Under the pieces are notes generated by a model. The model did not search any database and was not told the DNA's origin. It saw nothing but the letters and a program-made list of their open reading frames with translations. Positions 11,463 through 23,418 of a DNA stretch of 64,000 nt are shown in pieces. Both the position numbers and the translations under genes were made by a program. The stretch spans positions 1 through 64,000 of the forward strand of contig JBCAMK010000016.1 of assembly GCA_038503065.1 (NCBI GenBank), given 5' to 3'. The DNA comes from Paragyromitra xinjiangensis (Eukaryota > Ascomycota > Pezizomycetes > Pezizales > Discinaceae). Numbering within the stretch: the stretch's first letter is position 1; the number at the start of each line of letters is the position of its first letter.

Positions 11463-11570
11463 CTCATGTCGCCAGAATTAATGTCAGTCACGGGCTGACT
11501 GGCAAGCGGAGAATTCGGTTTTAATTGGTCAAATCTATCACGTGACTCACATTAATTCTAGCGACATGAG
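11463..11570. mobile_element. MITE family A, copy 2 (108 bp), TA-flanked
   Basis: Same 108-bp length and ~30-bp inverted ends as the copy at 2080-2187, starting CTCATGTCGCCAGAATTA and ending with its complement. TA occurs on both sides (11461-11462 and 11571-11572). The ends share only the CTCA start with the adjoining family B element, so these are two distinct families inserted side by side. Confidence 0.85.
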
Positions 11571-12680
11571 TAGAGTGGGCTGAGGATTAGAGTATTTAAG
11601 GCCTTTGCGAAGAGATCCCATGTTTGGGTTGACATCGCTGACTAAGATAAGGGGCAACTTAAGCAGCGATCGGATATTGGCGGAGATTGAGGCTCTGCGG
11701 GAACCCCTGATTTGAGCCTCCTTCCCCGGATCTAATTCGCCAAGGCTCGCTTATCGTTTATGCAGGAATCGTAGACGGGCTGGACCTTTTGGACGTTATT
11801 TCAACCTCATCTGAACGAGTTTGGGGCGATGTGATAACCATCAGTGCTAGTTGCGCGTGTATCTCTCTTCCTTGCCCCAAAAACTACCCTAAGTACTGCC
11901 TAAATATCTAAAACGAGGGTGAGTTCATCGCTCGTGTTCATCGAGCCTTACTCGGGATAGGGGTGAAGAACCCGAGAATGCAAGTGTTGATTGACCAATA
12001 GATCCGCTAATGTGGCTAGGCTGAGGCGGGTCGGGGAGTTCTACTGGAGAAGACATTTTCGGGTTCCTCATGCCTACCCGAGTAGGTCATTGCTAGGCTG
12101 GCCGATGGGCTCACGCTAGGATAGTGGGCGTTTGAGATGGAAAATACCTTCAAGTGCTGCAGATGGGGAGGTTAGCATTCCTATAGAAGAGGGACACGTT
12201 CCGATGGAGGAAGGTGGGAGATTACTTAATGAAGCGGGGTGCTAGAAGAGGATACTGGCAATTAGGATGAGTGGATATGTGTCGTGAACGTAAACCACAG
12301 GCATTGGTGCCTATCAGCGGAAGAAGGAGATGGTCGAGTGGAGGTTATCCAAGTGGGAGAGAAAGGCCACCAGAGGGGCCTGGATACGCTCAGTCATAGC
12401 TGACCTTGGGGCATGTGACCAAGTTCCGGAAAGTGGGGGGTCGATTTGAGTCATATAAAATCACTCGGACCGCGATAGCAAGGGTGGTTTTTGGGATTTT
12501 TAAGTGGGGATTTTAGAGGCTCAATTTAAAGATAGGTGATTCAAGGTGGTGTAAGTTTGGAGTTACCGAAAATTAACAAAATCCTAAGGGTGGTTGTGGC
12601 ATAAGAATGGAGTCAGCGAACGCATGATACAAAAGGAAAAGAAAAACATAAAACATTTCTGTCTCACCCCCTCACATCAA
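11571..12680. other. Intergenic
   Basis: About 1.1 kb without a supportable gene. The stretch is G-rich on the plus strand, and no repeat copies of other parts of the window were recognised. Confidence 0.35.
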
Positions 12681-12936
12681 TCAATTTTCAATTTCCCCAT
12701 AATTCTCTTTCTTCCTCTTCGTGCTCTCCTTTCGCTTCTCTCCTCGCCCTTTTAAATTCCTTCCATATCTCGACCCCCACTTTATACCTCCTTTTGAATA
12801 CAGTGATTCTTTCGCGCTCGCCTCCTCTACCCCCATATCCTCTACCTCTGTCCTGTTGTCTATTGTGAAAGCACACTCTCTCAACACATGTTCCACTGTT
12901 TGGTTCCCTTTCCCGCAGGGCGGCTGAAGGGATTCC
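12681..12936 (-). mobile_element. Possible LINE retrotransposon relic (3' end of ORF2)
   Basis: The minus strand encodes PCGKGNQTVEHVLREC followed by a charged Lys/Arg/Glu-rich tail of ~55 residues. The Cys-x8-His-x4-Cys spacing and the H-V-L-x-E-C string resemble the zinc-knuckle region at the C-terminus of fungal LINE (Tad/I type) polyproteins. No reverse transcriptase or endonuclease sequence was found upstream, so this would be a 3' remnant only. A plain hypothetical frame is the alternative. Confidence 0.3.
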
Positions 12937-14386
12937 TTACTTCCTAGGAGCCTCTACTTTAGTGAGCGTGAATAGAATGGCCTCGTGCACAGAAAAGTGA
13001 AACAAAGACGAAGCATACATGTAATATCTCTGTAAGTCGTAGGGTTGTGCGTTAGGTTAAGCAAGCCCCACACTATAGACAGTCACAAGCAGTCTTTATA
13101 ATCGGATCGTTCAACTGTTTGCTCTCCCAGATGTAGTTTCCTCTCACTAAATTCCACCACTCCTTCTTACTTCGCCCAAATGCTAACGGTGGAGAGGAAG
13201 TGGATACTCGCTGGCGTACAACGCCATTCGCCATCTCTATGACCCCATCCAGACCCAATACTTCTCCCTCCTTCCCTCGCTCCTTTTTGTCGTGTCCGCT
13301 GCTAACCGTGAATTAGCGCCGCTAGCTCCCACGGAAAAATAAGGGGAGTCCTGCGATCGCACCTTTGCCTTTGCGTGCTGGATCAGATGGTGCCTCATCT
13401 CAGACGGGAGTAATTCCCGAAGTCATGGTGAAAAGACTCGATCTCACTGGCCAGCTGGCGGAAAGAGGGACACCGTCTGCGGCTCTGAAGCCATCTGGAC
13501 AGCCGGGCATCGATCAGGGAAAGCAGGCTCCTGGTCCCGTCGCGTCACTGGGTGACGTTGCGCGAACGCAATCCTTTTGGATTGCTATGGCATGATTGGT
13601 TTTTCTTTTCTTATGTTCTCTTCCTGTTTCTCCGTTTATGTGGTGGTCTTGGTGTTGGTAGATCGGTTGTAACTAGTACTTTGATTTGCTTGTAGTTCAA
13701 ATCTTCAATTGATAATGCCTCTGCTTCTCGCTTCCTGACTGTTCAGACGATTGTGATGGCTGATTCTTTCCAGTAAATCCAATTACTCTTTGTCTTGACC
13801 GATTTTGAGTGATCTCTCAAGAGATCTACTTTAAACTCTACCTTCTGTTCTCCACTTGCGTTTGGGCCCCACGTTTCGACGCTTGCCACGATGCTATATC
13901 CCCCATAACACACTGATTCATGGAAGACTATTCTGAGTACATTATAGCAACCCTTCGGGGGTGAATCTAGTCCTAAAGGAAACTAACAATAGACAGAGGG
14001 TATACGATATATCCCCATAGCAGATTCCTTACACAGATTTTAGGGCAAGCGTATATCTGCTGCATTATTCACAATATCTCTAACACCGCCTTGATAGGCT
14101 CCTGTCCACCCAGTTCTCCAACTGAGCTCCGCCAGCCTACGCTGGAAAGCACGTATTTTGCGCATGCCCATCTAACTTAGCAAGAAGTGAACCATCTCAG
14201 GCTCAAGGAGTTCATTTTGGACTTTTGCCTCCTCAGGAGACCCCCTTGGGCAAGAATTAGCGGAAAAGCCTGTGCTTTTACATCTACCAAGCACAGGCTT
14301 TGTCTCAAGCTCTATTTTGACCCTCAAATGGGAGTTGCTTATAACCTAGTAAATACGGTAGTGACTCGATATACGGGTGAAACTGT
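12937..14386. other. Intergenic with one strong hairpin
   Basis: Small frames at 13073-13258 (minus) and 13365-13595 (plus) are not recognisable. At 14265-14277 and 14289-14301 there is a perfect 13-bp inverted repeat (AAAGCCTGTGCTT and its complement) with an 11-base loop, a possible hairpin or transposon end. No gene is supported. Confidence 0.35.
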
Positions 14387-14562
14387 TATCCAACATCAGA
14401 CACTCTCTTCTCACCCAGCCGAACAAAATTTTAAAGGGCCCCCGGAGAAAGAGTTATAGTCGGAACTAACGGATATATCGGACTGCTATAACACGCGAGT
14501 ATAATATATTTCTTGTCTGGTCAGTTCATGTATTATCACTCGGTATATTAGTCAGCTCATAG
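14387..14562. repeat. Dispersed repeat, copy 1 (interrupted by a solo LTR)
   Basis: This sequence recurs at about 20816-20940. Shared blocks include CATCAGACACT, CCAGCCGAACAA, AGTATAAT.TATTTCTT and TATTATCACTCGGTAT, ending in TCATAG. The match resumes after the solo LTR with ACTATCACTCGC at about 14748. So the LTR landed inside this repeat, and the 20.9-kb copy keeps the uninterrupted site. Confidence 0.7.
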
Positions 14563-14743
14563 TGTTGGAGATACTTTCTAATACGGGGCGTGGCTTCGGG
14601 GTCGGAAATGATTGAGAGACAGGCACCCGAGCACACGGGCACACGGGCACCTAAGAGCTATCTAGATAGGGGTCGTATGCCCACCTCTACCAAGCAAGCA
14701 ATCGAGTACTCTATTCCTCCCTACGTGTCCCAATATTACAACA
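14563..14743. mobile_element. Solo LTR, copy 2 (181 bp)
   Basis: TGTTGGAGATACTTTC.. to ..CAATATTACAACA. It is slightly longer than the other copies because of a short GCACACGG-type duplication inside. It interrupts a repeat whose empty version is at 20816-20960. The flanks CATAG and CAGAC suggest a worn or shortened duplication. Confidence 0.85.
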
Positions 14744-14763
14744 CAGACTATCACTCGCATAAT

Positions 14764-15587
14764 TGGGCGCCCTTTTTTCTCTTGGCCCTCTAGATTTAGG
14801 AAACGATGAATTAAGATTGATACGATTAAAGTATAATATACCACTTAGGATTCACTAACGTCTTACTCGTTGACTGCTTATTAAGCCTTGACAGCAACAT
14901 CGCAGTGCATCAACCACAACCATGGGGGATCACGTGCCAACGATGCTATTATCGTCTTGTCTCAGCTGCCCACCTCTTCTGTCACTTACCCTGCTCGCAA
15001 GTCTGTCGCGCACTGCCGTGAGGTCAGAGGTCTACAGTATTATTACCATCGCTGAAGATCCAATAAAATAATCTCACCCTACCTGATGCCGATACGTATA
15101 CAGACCATATATCTCGAGCTGGACCAGGCCGGTAGTTGGAGTTTAGTTGCTACCTCTTCTTTAGCGATCCCAGCTTTAGTGAGCTGGAAGACCTTTCTTT
15201 ATGTAGCGCGGTCGCTACATGTCTACTTCCAGCTTACAAGTCTCTCCCTCGCTTAGCCACAACTGCCAAAGTCTCACTCAGTAACGTGATCAGGAAAGGT
15301 TAGGTCTTAACAAAACTAATTTTCAGTTTGAACCAATCAACAAGATGTAAGTAGTGGTGGGTGGGTGCCGGTCGACTCATAATCAGACTTTGGTAGTGGT
15401 ACGTACCTACTACATACACCACGAAATTTCAACAGCCGCAGCAACTTGTTGGACAAGCTGAACTCTCAAAAGTGCGGATCGATCAGCCAATGACTGCTTA
15501 CGTCTCACAACCCCGCATTGACGGACTGAACACCCAGCCTCGATGTCATTAACAACTCTCTCTCCTTATCAACAATAACCGGCAACA
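14764..15587. other. Intergenic, upstream of the NACHT-ankyrin gene
   Basis: About 800 bp, AT-moderate, with no repeat copy or gene recognised. It should contain the receptor gene's promoter. Confidence 0.35.
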
Positions 15588-18500
15588 ATGAGGAGATCAA
15601 AGTTAGGAGACTTCATCTCTGAAAGAACCCAGAGGGCGATCCGAGCTATCAGTCCTGGTGGTAGAGGAAGCCGCTCGTCAAATCCAGAGCCTCCTGCTGG
15701 AAAAACCCAAACCCAACACCCCTCACCCGATCAAGGTTTAACCGGCCAAGGTATAACTAATACTCAAGTGTTCGTGACATCAGCTGGGACGAGGTAATAT
15801 TCTCTCTCCAATTTGTTTTAACGTCGAAACCCCTGCTATTTTCGCTATCGTCCCTCGCCTAACCCATACCCAGCAGTAGCTGCGACGAACGGATTCATTT
15901 AGCAAGGGTTCATCGCTGATATCGGTTATAGTAGTCAGAACTGTCTGCAGTCGCCTGCGAATCACCCTGCTGGACAAAACTGGAATCTAGTCCCCTCTGT
16001 GATTCGTCCCACCCTTCCGACTATATCAATCTCTCAATCTACGAATTCAAAAGGCCAGTCTAGCTCCAGTCTTCAAAGTCCAAGGTCAACACATCAGAGG
16101 TAACCCCCCATTTCTTATGGCTACGAGCTAGTGGAAGTTACCCGGAACATGATATCCCCATATCGGGAGACAATGACGGTGCTGATATAAGATAGCTTTA
16201 CCGTCGACCCCGCACTCAAACATGCAATTGAGGAATACGCCGCACAGCTGTCGGATGAGGATAAAGCAGCTTTCCGCTCTGCGGGAGACATTATGCAGGA
16301 GTTAAAAGCAATAGATGAAGCCGACGCGAAGGCTAGCGTATCGAGATCTTTTGGCTCCCGCGTTGAAAAGATCCTGCAATGCATAAAGCAGTTTGTCGGG
16401 GCTGTGGGGATTTTTATACAATACAGCCCGGAGATATCCTCTCTCGTGGTGGGCGGTTTGAACTGCGTCTTATTAGTATGCTCTAAAACCCAACCTAAAG
16501 ATGATCGAAGCAGTTACTAACATCACCGGGATAGCTTGCATTGGGCTATATCGAGTTCTTCGAAAAGCTTACGACCATGATGGATCGAATAGCTGGCCAT
16601 TTGAAGTACTTATCCGAGTACGGCTCGCTCATGTTCCGAAGCCTACCGGAAGTTCAAGATGTTAGTTTTTTCATATTAACTTACCCATGGGGTAGACGGA
16701 TATGAGTTCGGCAATATAATTTATTACCACATGGAACTTATTGACCGGTGGAATTTAGGCTTTGAAGAACGCATATTGTGACCTGCTGGCATTCTTTGTC
16801 GAGGTTAGAGGTGTTTTTGTTGATAAGGAAGGAAGAGCCTCTTGTAAGTACCCGTAAGCTGAAGGATCATTTGTCACGTGAAATTCAGCTGGGGCAGTGT
16901 GACACTCCCCTGTGTCCTGATATGTCCCCCTGCCATCGTAACCCTTCTGTTCTATTTACCTATAGGTTTCATTTGCCATTAACCGAAACCCACCCCACTC
17001 TATCTAATATTCGCCTTGTCATCTAACATTTCCGAAGAGCTACCATCTCGAATGCTTAGATAGGATGGTACAGCTAACATTTGTCATCAGACCTGAAATC
17101 ATTCAAGCTTTTCCTAAAGCTTACTTGGGAGCCATTCGAGTCGAAATTCGTATCTATCCAGGATAGGTTCTTCGATCATACTCTTATCGTCGTTCGATCT
17201 GCCGGGGTGCATGCCTTGATCAAAAGCCTTGAAGAGTCGCGCTCTAAGGACCAAGAACAAAAAGGTATTTTTTCACCTTTTGGCGGTCTCCTGACTACAT
17301 CATGATCTCCCAATGAAAAGTGCCTCGCTGCCAGTTGACACTCATCCCTTGCTCCTCTCAATTACTGTTCACTTTTTAAGAGGTAAGCCCGGTATGGTCG
17401 ACTCAGAAATCTCTAGGAAGGATGTCTGATATGCAGATGTCGATGGAAAACCTCTTTGACATTCCAACTTTAAAGGCTGAGAACCGACCACAGCTCTATA
17501 TTTATCTTACCTTTATGAAATAATGGTACATGTTTGGTTAGAAAAGAGAATATGGCTGACAATTGTATAGCACACAAACGTCGCCAGATACTACTGTGGC
17601 TATCGCTGATAGATTACGAAGCAACACATCAGAGGTATTTTCAAAAATACTTCCCTGGTACCGGGTTATGGCTTCTTGAAAACCCTATTTTTGTATCTTG
17701 GAAGGAATCACTCGGGAAAAGTCTTTTGTGGTGCTATGGCAGTCGTAAGTAGCTTCAGCCCTCTTAGGAGCTGCTTTCTCTAACAGACTTTCGTAGCCGG
17801 TGCAGGAAAGACAGTTTTAGCGTAATAAAGTCCTCCACACTGACTAATTGAGAATCTGACATTCTGGTAATCAGTTCACTCGTCGTGGAAAAACTCTCGC
17901 AACAATATGAATTATCCGGTGATACCGGAATCTCCTTCTTGTATTGTAACTTTAAGGAATCGTACGAGGCCGGAACATACATCAGAATTGCCATGAAACA
18001 ACTGGCCCGGAGAATGACGGAACTACCGACCGAGCTGGAGGCGCTTTACGAGAAACATCACCTTAACGCAAGTACTCCATGCGTTGCGGAGTTACAAAAT
18101 GTATTCATGAAAGTCTCAAAACGCTTTGGACAAGTGTTTCTAGTTTTGGATGCCCTAGACGAATGCACCAACGATCAGAGAGAAGGCCTTCTTGGCTTCC
18201 TCCATTATATTATGTCTTCGGGGGGAGGGGATCAGAGCAATGTGAAAGTGCTTATTACAAGTCGGCAGGAGCAGGACATACGACAGGCACTTACGAGCTT
18301 CCCGATTGTTGAGATAGAGGCTAGGAAGGTCAAAGCCGATATCAAGTCTTATGTAATGGCTAAGGTGGATCAGTATCTTCAAAATGGGGCCTTGAGGTTA
18401 AGGGATAAATCCTTGAAGGATAAGATAATCACCGCGTTAGTAAATCGCGCGGGTGGAATGTACGTGATGGCTCTTCCCTCATAAGATTCTCTTATACAAG

Positions 18501-20090
18501 ACGGTGGCTTACGATAGTAGGTTTTTGTGGGTCGAGTTTCAGTTAAAACACATATGTTCTCAAACTTCAGATCACGGTATCCAGGCAGCTTTGGAGAGTT
18601 TGCCCGAAGGTATGGAGGAGACGTATCGTCGAATCATACTTCTCATCAATAATAAGCCTAAGGCAGAACGCGAGTTAGCGAAGAGAGTACTGATGTGGAT
18701 CGCATACGCCGCGCGACCACTCATCTTGGAGGAATTAGTTTGCCTCGTTGCTTTAGAGAAAGACACGAGGAGTAAGGAGCAACTGGATAGCATGGTGCCT
18801 CAAAGCGAAACTATTTTCGATGTTTGCACCAATCTAATTGTGCTTGATGATGTTGCCGGAGAGTCCCAGCCCAGCGTACGCTTTGTACACTTTTCAGTAC
18901 AAGAATTCCTTCTCGGAGACTCCCTCAACGCACATAGTCGCCCCGCTGCCATCGACCTCAACATTGAGACGGGGATTGCTCATGCCGAGATGGCTAGCCT
19001 TTGCATCACTTTTCTTTTATTCTGCGACTTTTTCCAGGACGGTCTTTTTCTTACTTACTCCGATCCTGTTCTATATGCCGTGTATGCTTGGAAGGACCAT
19101 GCACGTGCTCTTACAGATATTGATCAGGACCTCATGGAGCTTATTCTCCGGCTTTTCGAATCAAGAGCATTTTTATTCCGCTATACCTTCCATCCGATGA
19201 CTGAAATGAGGTGCTTCATTTATGAAATACCGAAGGGTACCGATTTCTCCCCATTCATAATTGCATTAATATACGACCTCTCCGTCCTTCAAGAGCACCT
19301 CAGGGAAGATCCACAGAACCAGAAGCACTATACAGATGACATCTGCGCAATCCACTATGCTGCTAGACAGAATTCCTGCAAGGCAATTGAGGCGCTCCAC
19401 ACCCGTGGCTTCCGAATTAACCAGCATGACAAAAATAATTGTTTACCACTTTATTATGCAACTGGTAAGGAAGTGTGTCAATTACTACTAGATATGGGAG
19501 CCGATGTGAATGCAAAGGGGGGGAAATATGGATGTGCGTTGCAGGCCGCTGCCTCCTGTGGTAATAGGGATGTGGTGGAGCTATTGCTGGACAGAGGAGC
19601 AGATGTGAATGCAGAGGGGGGGGAATATGGATATGCGTTGCAGGCCGCCGTCTATTGGGGTAAGGAAGGCGTGGTGGAGCTATTGCTGGATAGAGGAGCA
19701 GATTTGAATGCAAAGGGGAGGAAATATGGATATGTGTTGCAGGCTGCTGCCTACCGTGATCATAAAGACGTGGTGGAGTTATTGTTGGATAGAGGAGCAG
19801 ATGTGAATGCAGAGGGGGGGAAATATGGATATGCGTTGCAGGCCGCTGCCTACTGTGGTAAGGAAGGCGTGGTGGAGCTATTGCTGGATAGAGGAGCAGA
19901 GGTGAATTCAAAGGGGGGGGGATACGGATTCGCGGTACAAGCTGCTGTTGACCAGGATGAGATGGAGGTGGTAAGATTGTTGCTGGCTAGAGGAGCAACC
20001 ATGCCGGATACTATCAATTTCTCCAACTACAAGCACCTGACTCAAAATTTGCAAGACACCGGAACAACCGAACGAGATCATGAGTATTAG
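15588..20090 (+). CDS. NACHT-ankyrin STAND receptor (fungal NLR-like)
   Basis: An apparently intact multi-exon gene. Phase-compatible exons: 16196-16475, 16535-16660, 16759-16843, 17091-17264, 17571-17744, 17797-17821, 17875-18461 and 18518-20090. A Ser/Pro-rich leader starts at 15588 but its exon link is uncertain. The N-terminal helical region resembles the domain preceding NACHT in fungal STAND proteins (DUF7708-like). Splicing at 17744/17797 creates the Walker A motif PGAGKT. LVLDALDEC (Walker B) and LITSR follow. A helical arm leads to five or six ankyrin repeats. Such proteins act as nucleotide-controlled oligomerising sensors in fungal non-self recognition and cell death. No HeLo, HET or other effector domain is visible at the N-terminus. 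The 306-bp intron before 17571 could hide a small exon. Confidence 0.82.
19503..19997 (+). repeat. 99-bp coding tandem repeats (ankyrin units)
   Basis: Five units of exactly 99 bp (starts at 19503, 19602, 19701, 19800 and 19899) encode 33-residue ankyrin repeats around the core VVELLLDRGAD. Adjacent units are very similar at the DNA level. Most units contain a run of 7 to 9 G; the differences in run length are compensated by the following codon, so the frame stays open. Confidence 0.9.
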
Positions 20091-21519
20091 AACTCAAAGA
20101 AGATCGACAAAGCTCAAAACACTTAGGTATGTACTCATAGGGACCACCCCATCAATAAGCTCCCCCCGGACAAGTATCTGCAAATATTCCACGCCACAAT
20201 TGCTTACGCGCTGACCATGTTACTATCAAAATAGTGCATCGGATATACATTATGCTATATGACCAAACCTCAACATACGAAACGCCTACACCCAGCGCCA
20301 GCAAAAAGTACTTGACTTGCAACGAAACAGGAAGCGGAGAGGTCCGGGAGGATCTTTTTTATTTGGCGTGAGAATGAATGTATCTAAGAGATCAGAATTA
20401 TAACAGCATTATCGTTTTAGTAGGAAAAAACATGTCAGGCTATAGCTTAGGGGTAGCTCTGGGTAGGATTCTCTGGCTATTACCAGCTACCCAACTTGCT
20501 CCCTACAGAAACCCGCCCCAAGGCTCTGAATGGGTTTTATTCGGCACCAACACCGTACTTAATCAATCAATCAATGATATGGAGAGTCTTGGGTGTAAAC
20601 TAGACATGGCTGCTTGCGAGAGAAACGTGGGTAACAGTGAGAAAGGGGGATGAGCAATTGAACCCCCCGGAGAGTACACGACAGTAGACTTAGGCGCCGG
20701 GAAGTACTGGTTCTTCTGTCTCGGGTACTGATTAGACGTGAGTGGCTTAAAAAATTACTGGTGCAGGTGACACTACTATCCAACCACCAGTGCATGCCTA
20801 TTACGGGCGGCTATACACATCAGACACTACTTCCTCATCCAGCCGAACAAGACCCTAGAGGGTCCTGGAGGAAGGAGTATAATGTATTTCTTATCTAGTG
20901 GGTTCATTTATTATCACTCGGTATGTTGGTCAATTCATAGACTATCACTCGCGTAACAATCATGTTATTATCTACTCTACATTATAACCCTAATCCACCA
21001 TCACAGCATTTACTCCGGACTACTTTCTCATCCACCAACCCACCAAAGCTATCAAGAACAATGGATAATCTCACCACTATCGCCTAAATAACCCTCGTAA
21101 CCTTGTCTCGCTCTAGATTCGAATATTCTACTTTGCCAACAGAATATCATGTGCCTGGGCCCTACAGTACGCGAATAATAGACGAGATTCTTGAAATGCC
21201 TTGACAACTAGATGCACAACCGCGATCGCTTCCCAGAATCGCAACACCAAGAAACTCTATCTTCCATAATGCCATTCCTCCCGCTCCCCTCTCCACCCTC
21301 TTCTCCGTCCAATACACCCAGCTTGATAGCCCCACGCCGACATCTTTATTTTAATACACCACGCGCATTCTTCGCTACCGAGTGATATTCCGTGAATACA
21401 GACCCTAACCCTGACTGACTGACTCTTTTTCTTCCGCTGGTTCGTTTGGTTCTATCAAGCTGTAGGAATATTCTTTGAGTCGATTGAAGGTGGATGGGGG
21501 TTTCCGGTGCGGTTACGTG
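20091..21519. other. Intergenic with dispersed repeat copy
   Basis: No supportable gene. The second copy of the dispersed repeat lies at 20816-20960. The plus-strand frame 20378-20653 shows no family features. Confidence 0.35.
20816..20960. repeat. Dispersed repeat, copy 2 (empty LTR site)
   Basis: Counterpart of 14387-14562 plus 14744-14760. At 20940/20941 the sequence ..TTCATAG|ACTATCACTCGC.. is continuous, while the 14.5-kb copy has a 181-bp solo LTR at that point. Confidence 0.7.
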
Positions 21520-22151
21520 CAGTGTGGTCCACGAGGCAAGCTCGCTCGAGGCTGCCCGAGGCAGGGGGGGCCGCGAGCACGAGGTACCTCGAGGCATGTT
21601 TGGTTGCTCGCCTCGAGGTGCCTCGAGGTCTCAGGCCTATGGGGTTTCACAGCGGCGATGATCGACCCCTGGATACCATCCAGGTCTATGGAACTAGTTT
21701 CATACGTATTCCCCACCTATCTCTCGCCGGTACCTTCGGGTTCAATGCCACTGGCAGTAACCCACATACCTACTAGCACTATGTCATCCACGGTAGCATC
21801 CTCTAATAAGAATTTCCCAATGACTTAACACAATATAGAGGATTTGAATTTTAAAGACTTTATACAGTAAGCAACCATTGAGGGAATGATGGGATGATAC
21901 AAGTAAACTTAACTAGGAAGAAGACGATATTAGTAGATAGCTACTTTGTTAGATACCAGTGTATTGAACGATAATTCTTACTTGAGGGTGCCTCTAATAG
22001 TACCTCTATGCCCCTATGCCTCGAGGCACCTCGAGCACCTCGAGGCAAGCCCTCCGTTGCTCGAGCAGCCCGAGGCAGACCCCCCCACGAGCACGAGGTG
22101 CCTCGAGGCATACCCCCTGGCTCGCCTCGAGCTGCCTCGTGGACCACACTA
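21520..22151. mobile_element. hAT-like non-autonomous element (632 bp) with perfect 8-bp target duplication
   Basis: GTTACGTG occurs directly on both sides (21512-21519 and 22152-22159). The left end is CAGTGTGGTCCACGAGGCA. The right end, read in complement, is TAGTGTGGTCCACGAGGCA, identical except for the first base. Behind each end lie about 110 bp crowded with CTCGAGG motifs in inverted arrangement. An 8-bp duplication, YAGTG ends and subterminal repeats are typical of hAT elements. No transposase frame is present, so it depends on one encoded elsewhere. Confidence 0.88.
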
Positions 22152-22285
22152 GTTACGTGCCTTCCGGAGGTGGTTCCGGGGCGGCGTATATCCTCGATTG
22201 ATGTCTTTGGTCGCTTTGAATGATTCCACACGCTTAGCTTTACAAGGGCTGAAAGAAAGAGAGGCAGTATCTAAGCCCAACTGCA

Positions 22286-23266
22286 TTACATAGACATTTC
22301 AATAGGTGTCTCCTGTGATTCAGCAATGTCTGCGCCCGGATCATAGTAGCAAATTGTTTGAAATAATGATTTGAAGACAAAGGGACCAGAGTATTTCGCA
22401 GCAGAGCAGAACTGCATGAGCGCTTCTCCGGAAAGTATGCCTTCTGATTGTATACCGGGATATGTAGTCACATCTGGACGGTAGTTAGGGAGAGCTTGAA
22501 AGCGCAAGACCCACAAGGCTGTCTGCGGGGCGAGAACATGAAACGGCCAAGTCACTGCCCCGGAAAGCCTGGCAGTCTGCAGAGGAATTTTGGACACGTC
22601 AATAACAACTCTTTGGGGGGAGAATATGCCAAATAGTGTCTGCCTAGAGATGTGAGAGAAGATTGAAAAGCGAGATGATTCCATGCATGCAGCGAATGGG
22701 AAATCTACAGTTAGCAACTTCGCATTCTTCTAGTCAATTGGTACTCGCTCGACAATTTCTCCTGAGTTTCCAAACTGGATGCGTAACCTAAGACCTACAT
22801 GCTAGGAAACGAATTCTATTAGCCAGAGTCTTTTAATGTGTGCTTCTAGCATAGCCTTATATGTAGCCACTACCACGCTTTGCTTATGATGCATAGCATG
22901 AGCTGCAAGCCTAAATCCTGTTCGGGATACTTGCATCGAATACCAGTTGAGTTGACGATGCAGTGTTTCAGAGACTAGTTGCCTGAGGCTCAAGATAACC
23001 AATCTCGTGTTACTCGCAAGGCCGAATAGAGATCGATCTTGCTCACTTTGCCCACAAGATCTATCTTACTGCAGGATATAAGACCGCCCAGACAGAGGAA
23101 GCAAGGCGAAAAAATAATCGAAGGACTCAATAGGATCTAAGGCAGACAACGAGGCGGCTCCAGGGATAAAGTATCTGTTAGTCTGTTTTTCCAAAGAAGC
23201 AATGGCACGCTTAAGCGTACTAGAGTATGAAGGGGTTTTACCGATGTAGACCGTGCTAAGCCTCAT
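22286..23266 (-). CDS. Hypothetical multi-exon protein
   Basis: The minus-strand gene starts at 23266 and runs to 22286. Exon 1 ends at a GTAAGA donor near 23066. It joins in phase to the exon beginning CAACTAGTC near 22982. A short exon (about 22772-22743) follows, then a ~44-bp intron with a GCTAAC branch-like site, then a last exon of ~135 codons. The region after the third intron reads as beta-rich and well conserved in character (for example SKIPLQTARL, PNYRPDVTTYPG). No signal peptide or transmembrane helix is obvious, and no family is recognised. It is divergent from the 23419 gene, with about 150 bp between starts, so the two may share a promoter region. Confidence 0.5.
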
Positions 23267-23418
23267 GTTAGCTTGTATGGGGAGGCAATAGCTCGGTGTT
23301 GAGGACTGTATGTTCTACTCTTGTCACTACAAGAGAATTTATATTGCAAGCACCCACATTGAGGGGGACCTCCAGCGTTACTCATTGCCATTTCAACACC
23401 CGCTAATTTCCCTCCACA

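Noticed and set aside
14187..14459. Plus-strand frame of 90 codons
   Set aside because: It spans the 13-bp hairpin and the start of a dispersed repeat, which argues against a gene.
19417..19911. Pro/His-rich minus-strand frame with internal repeats
   Set aside because: Antisense of the NACHT gene's ankyrin units.
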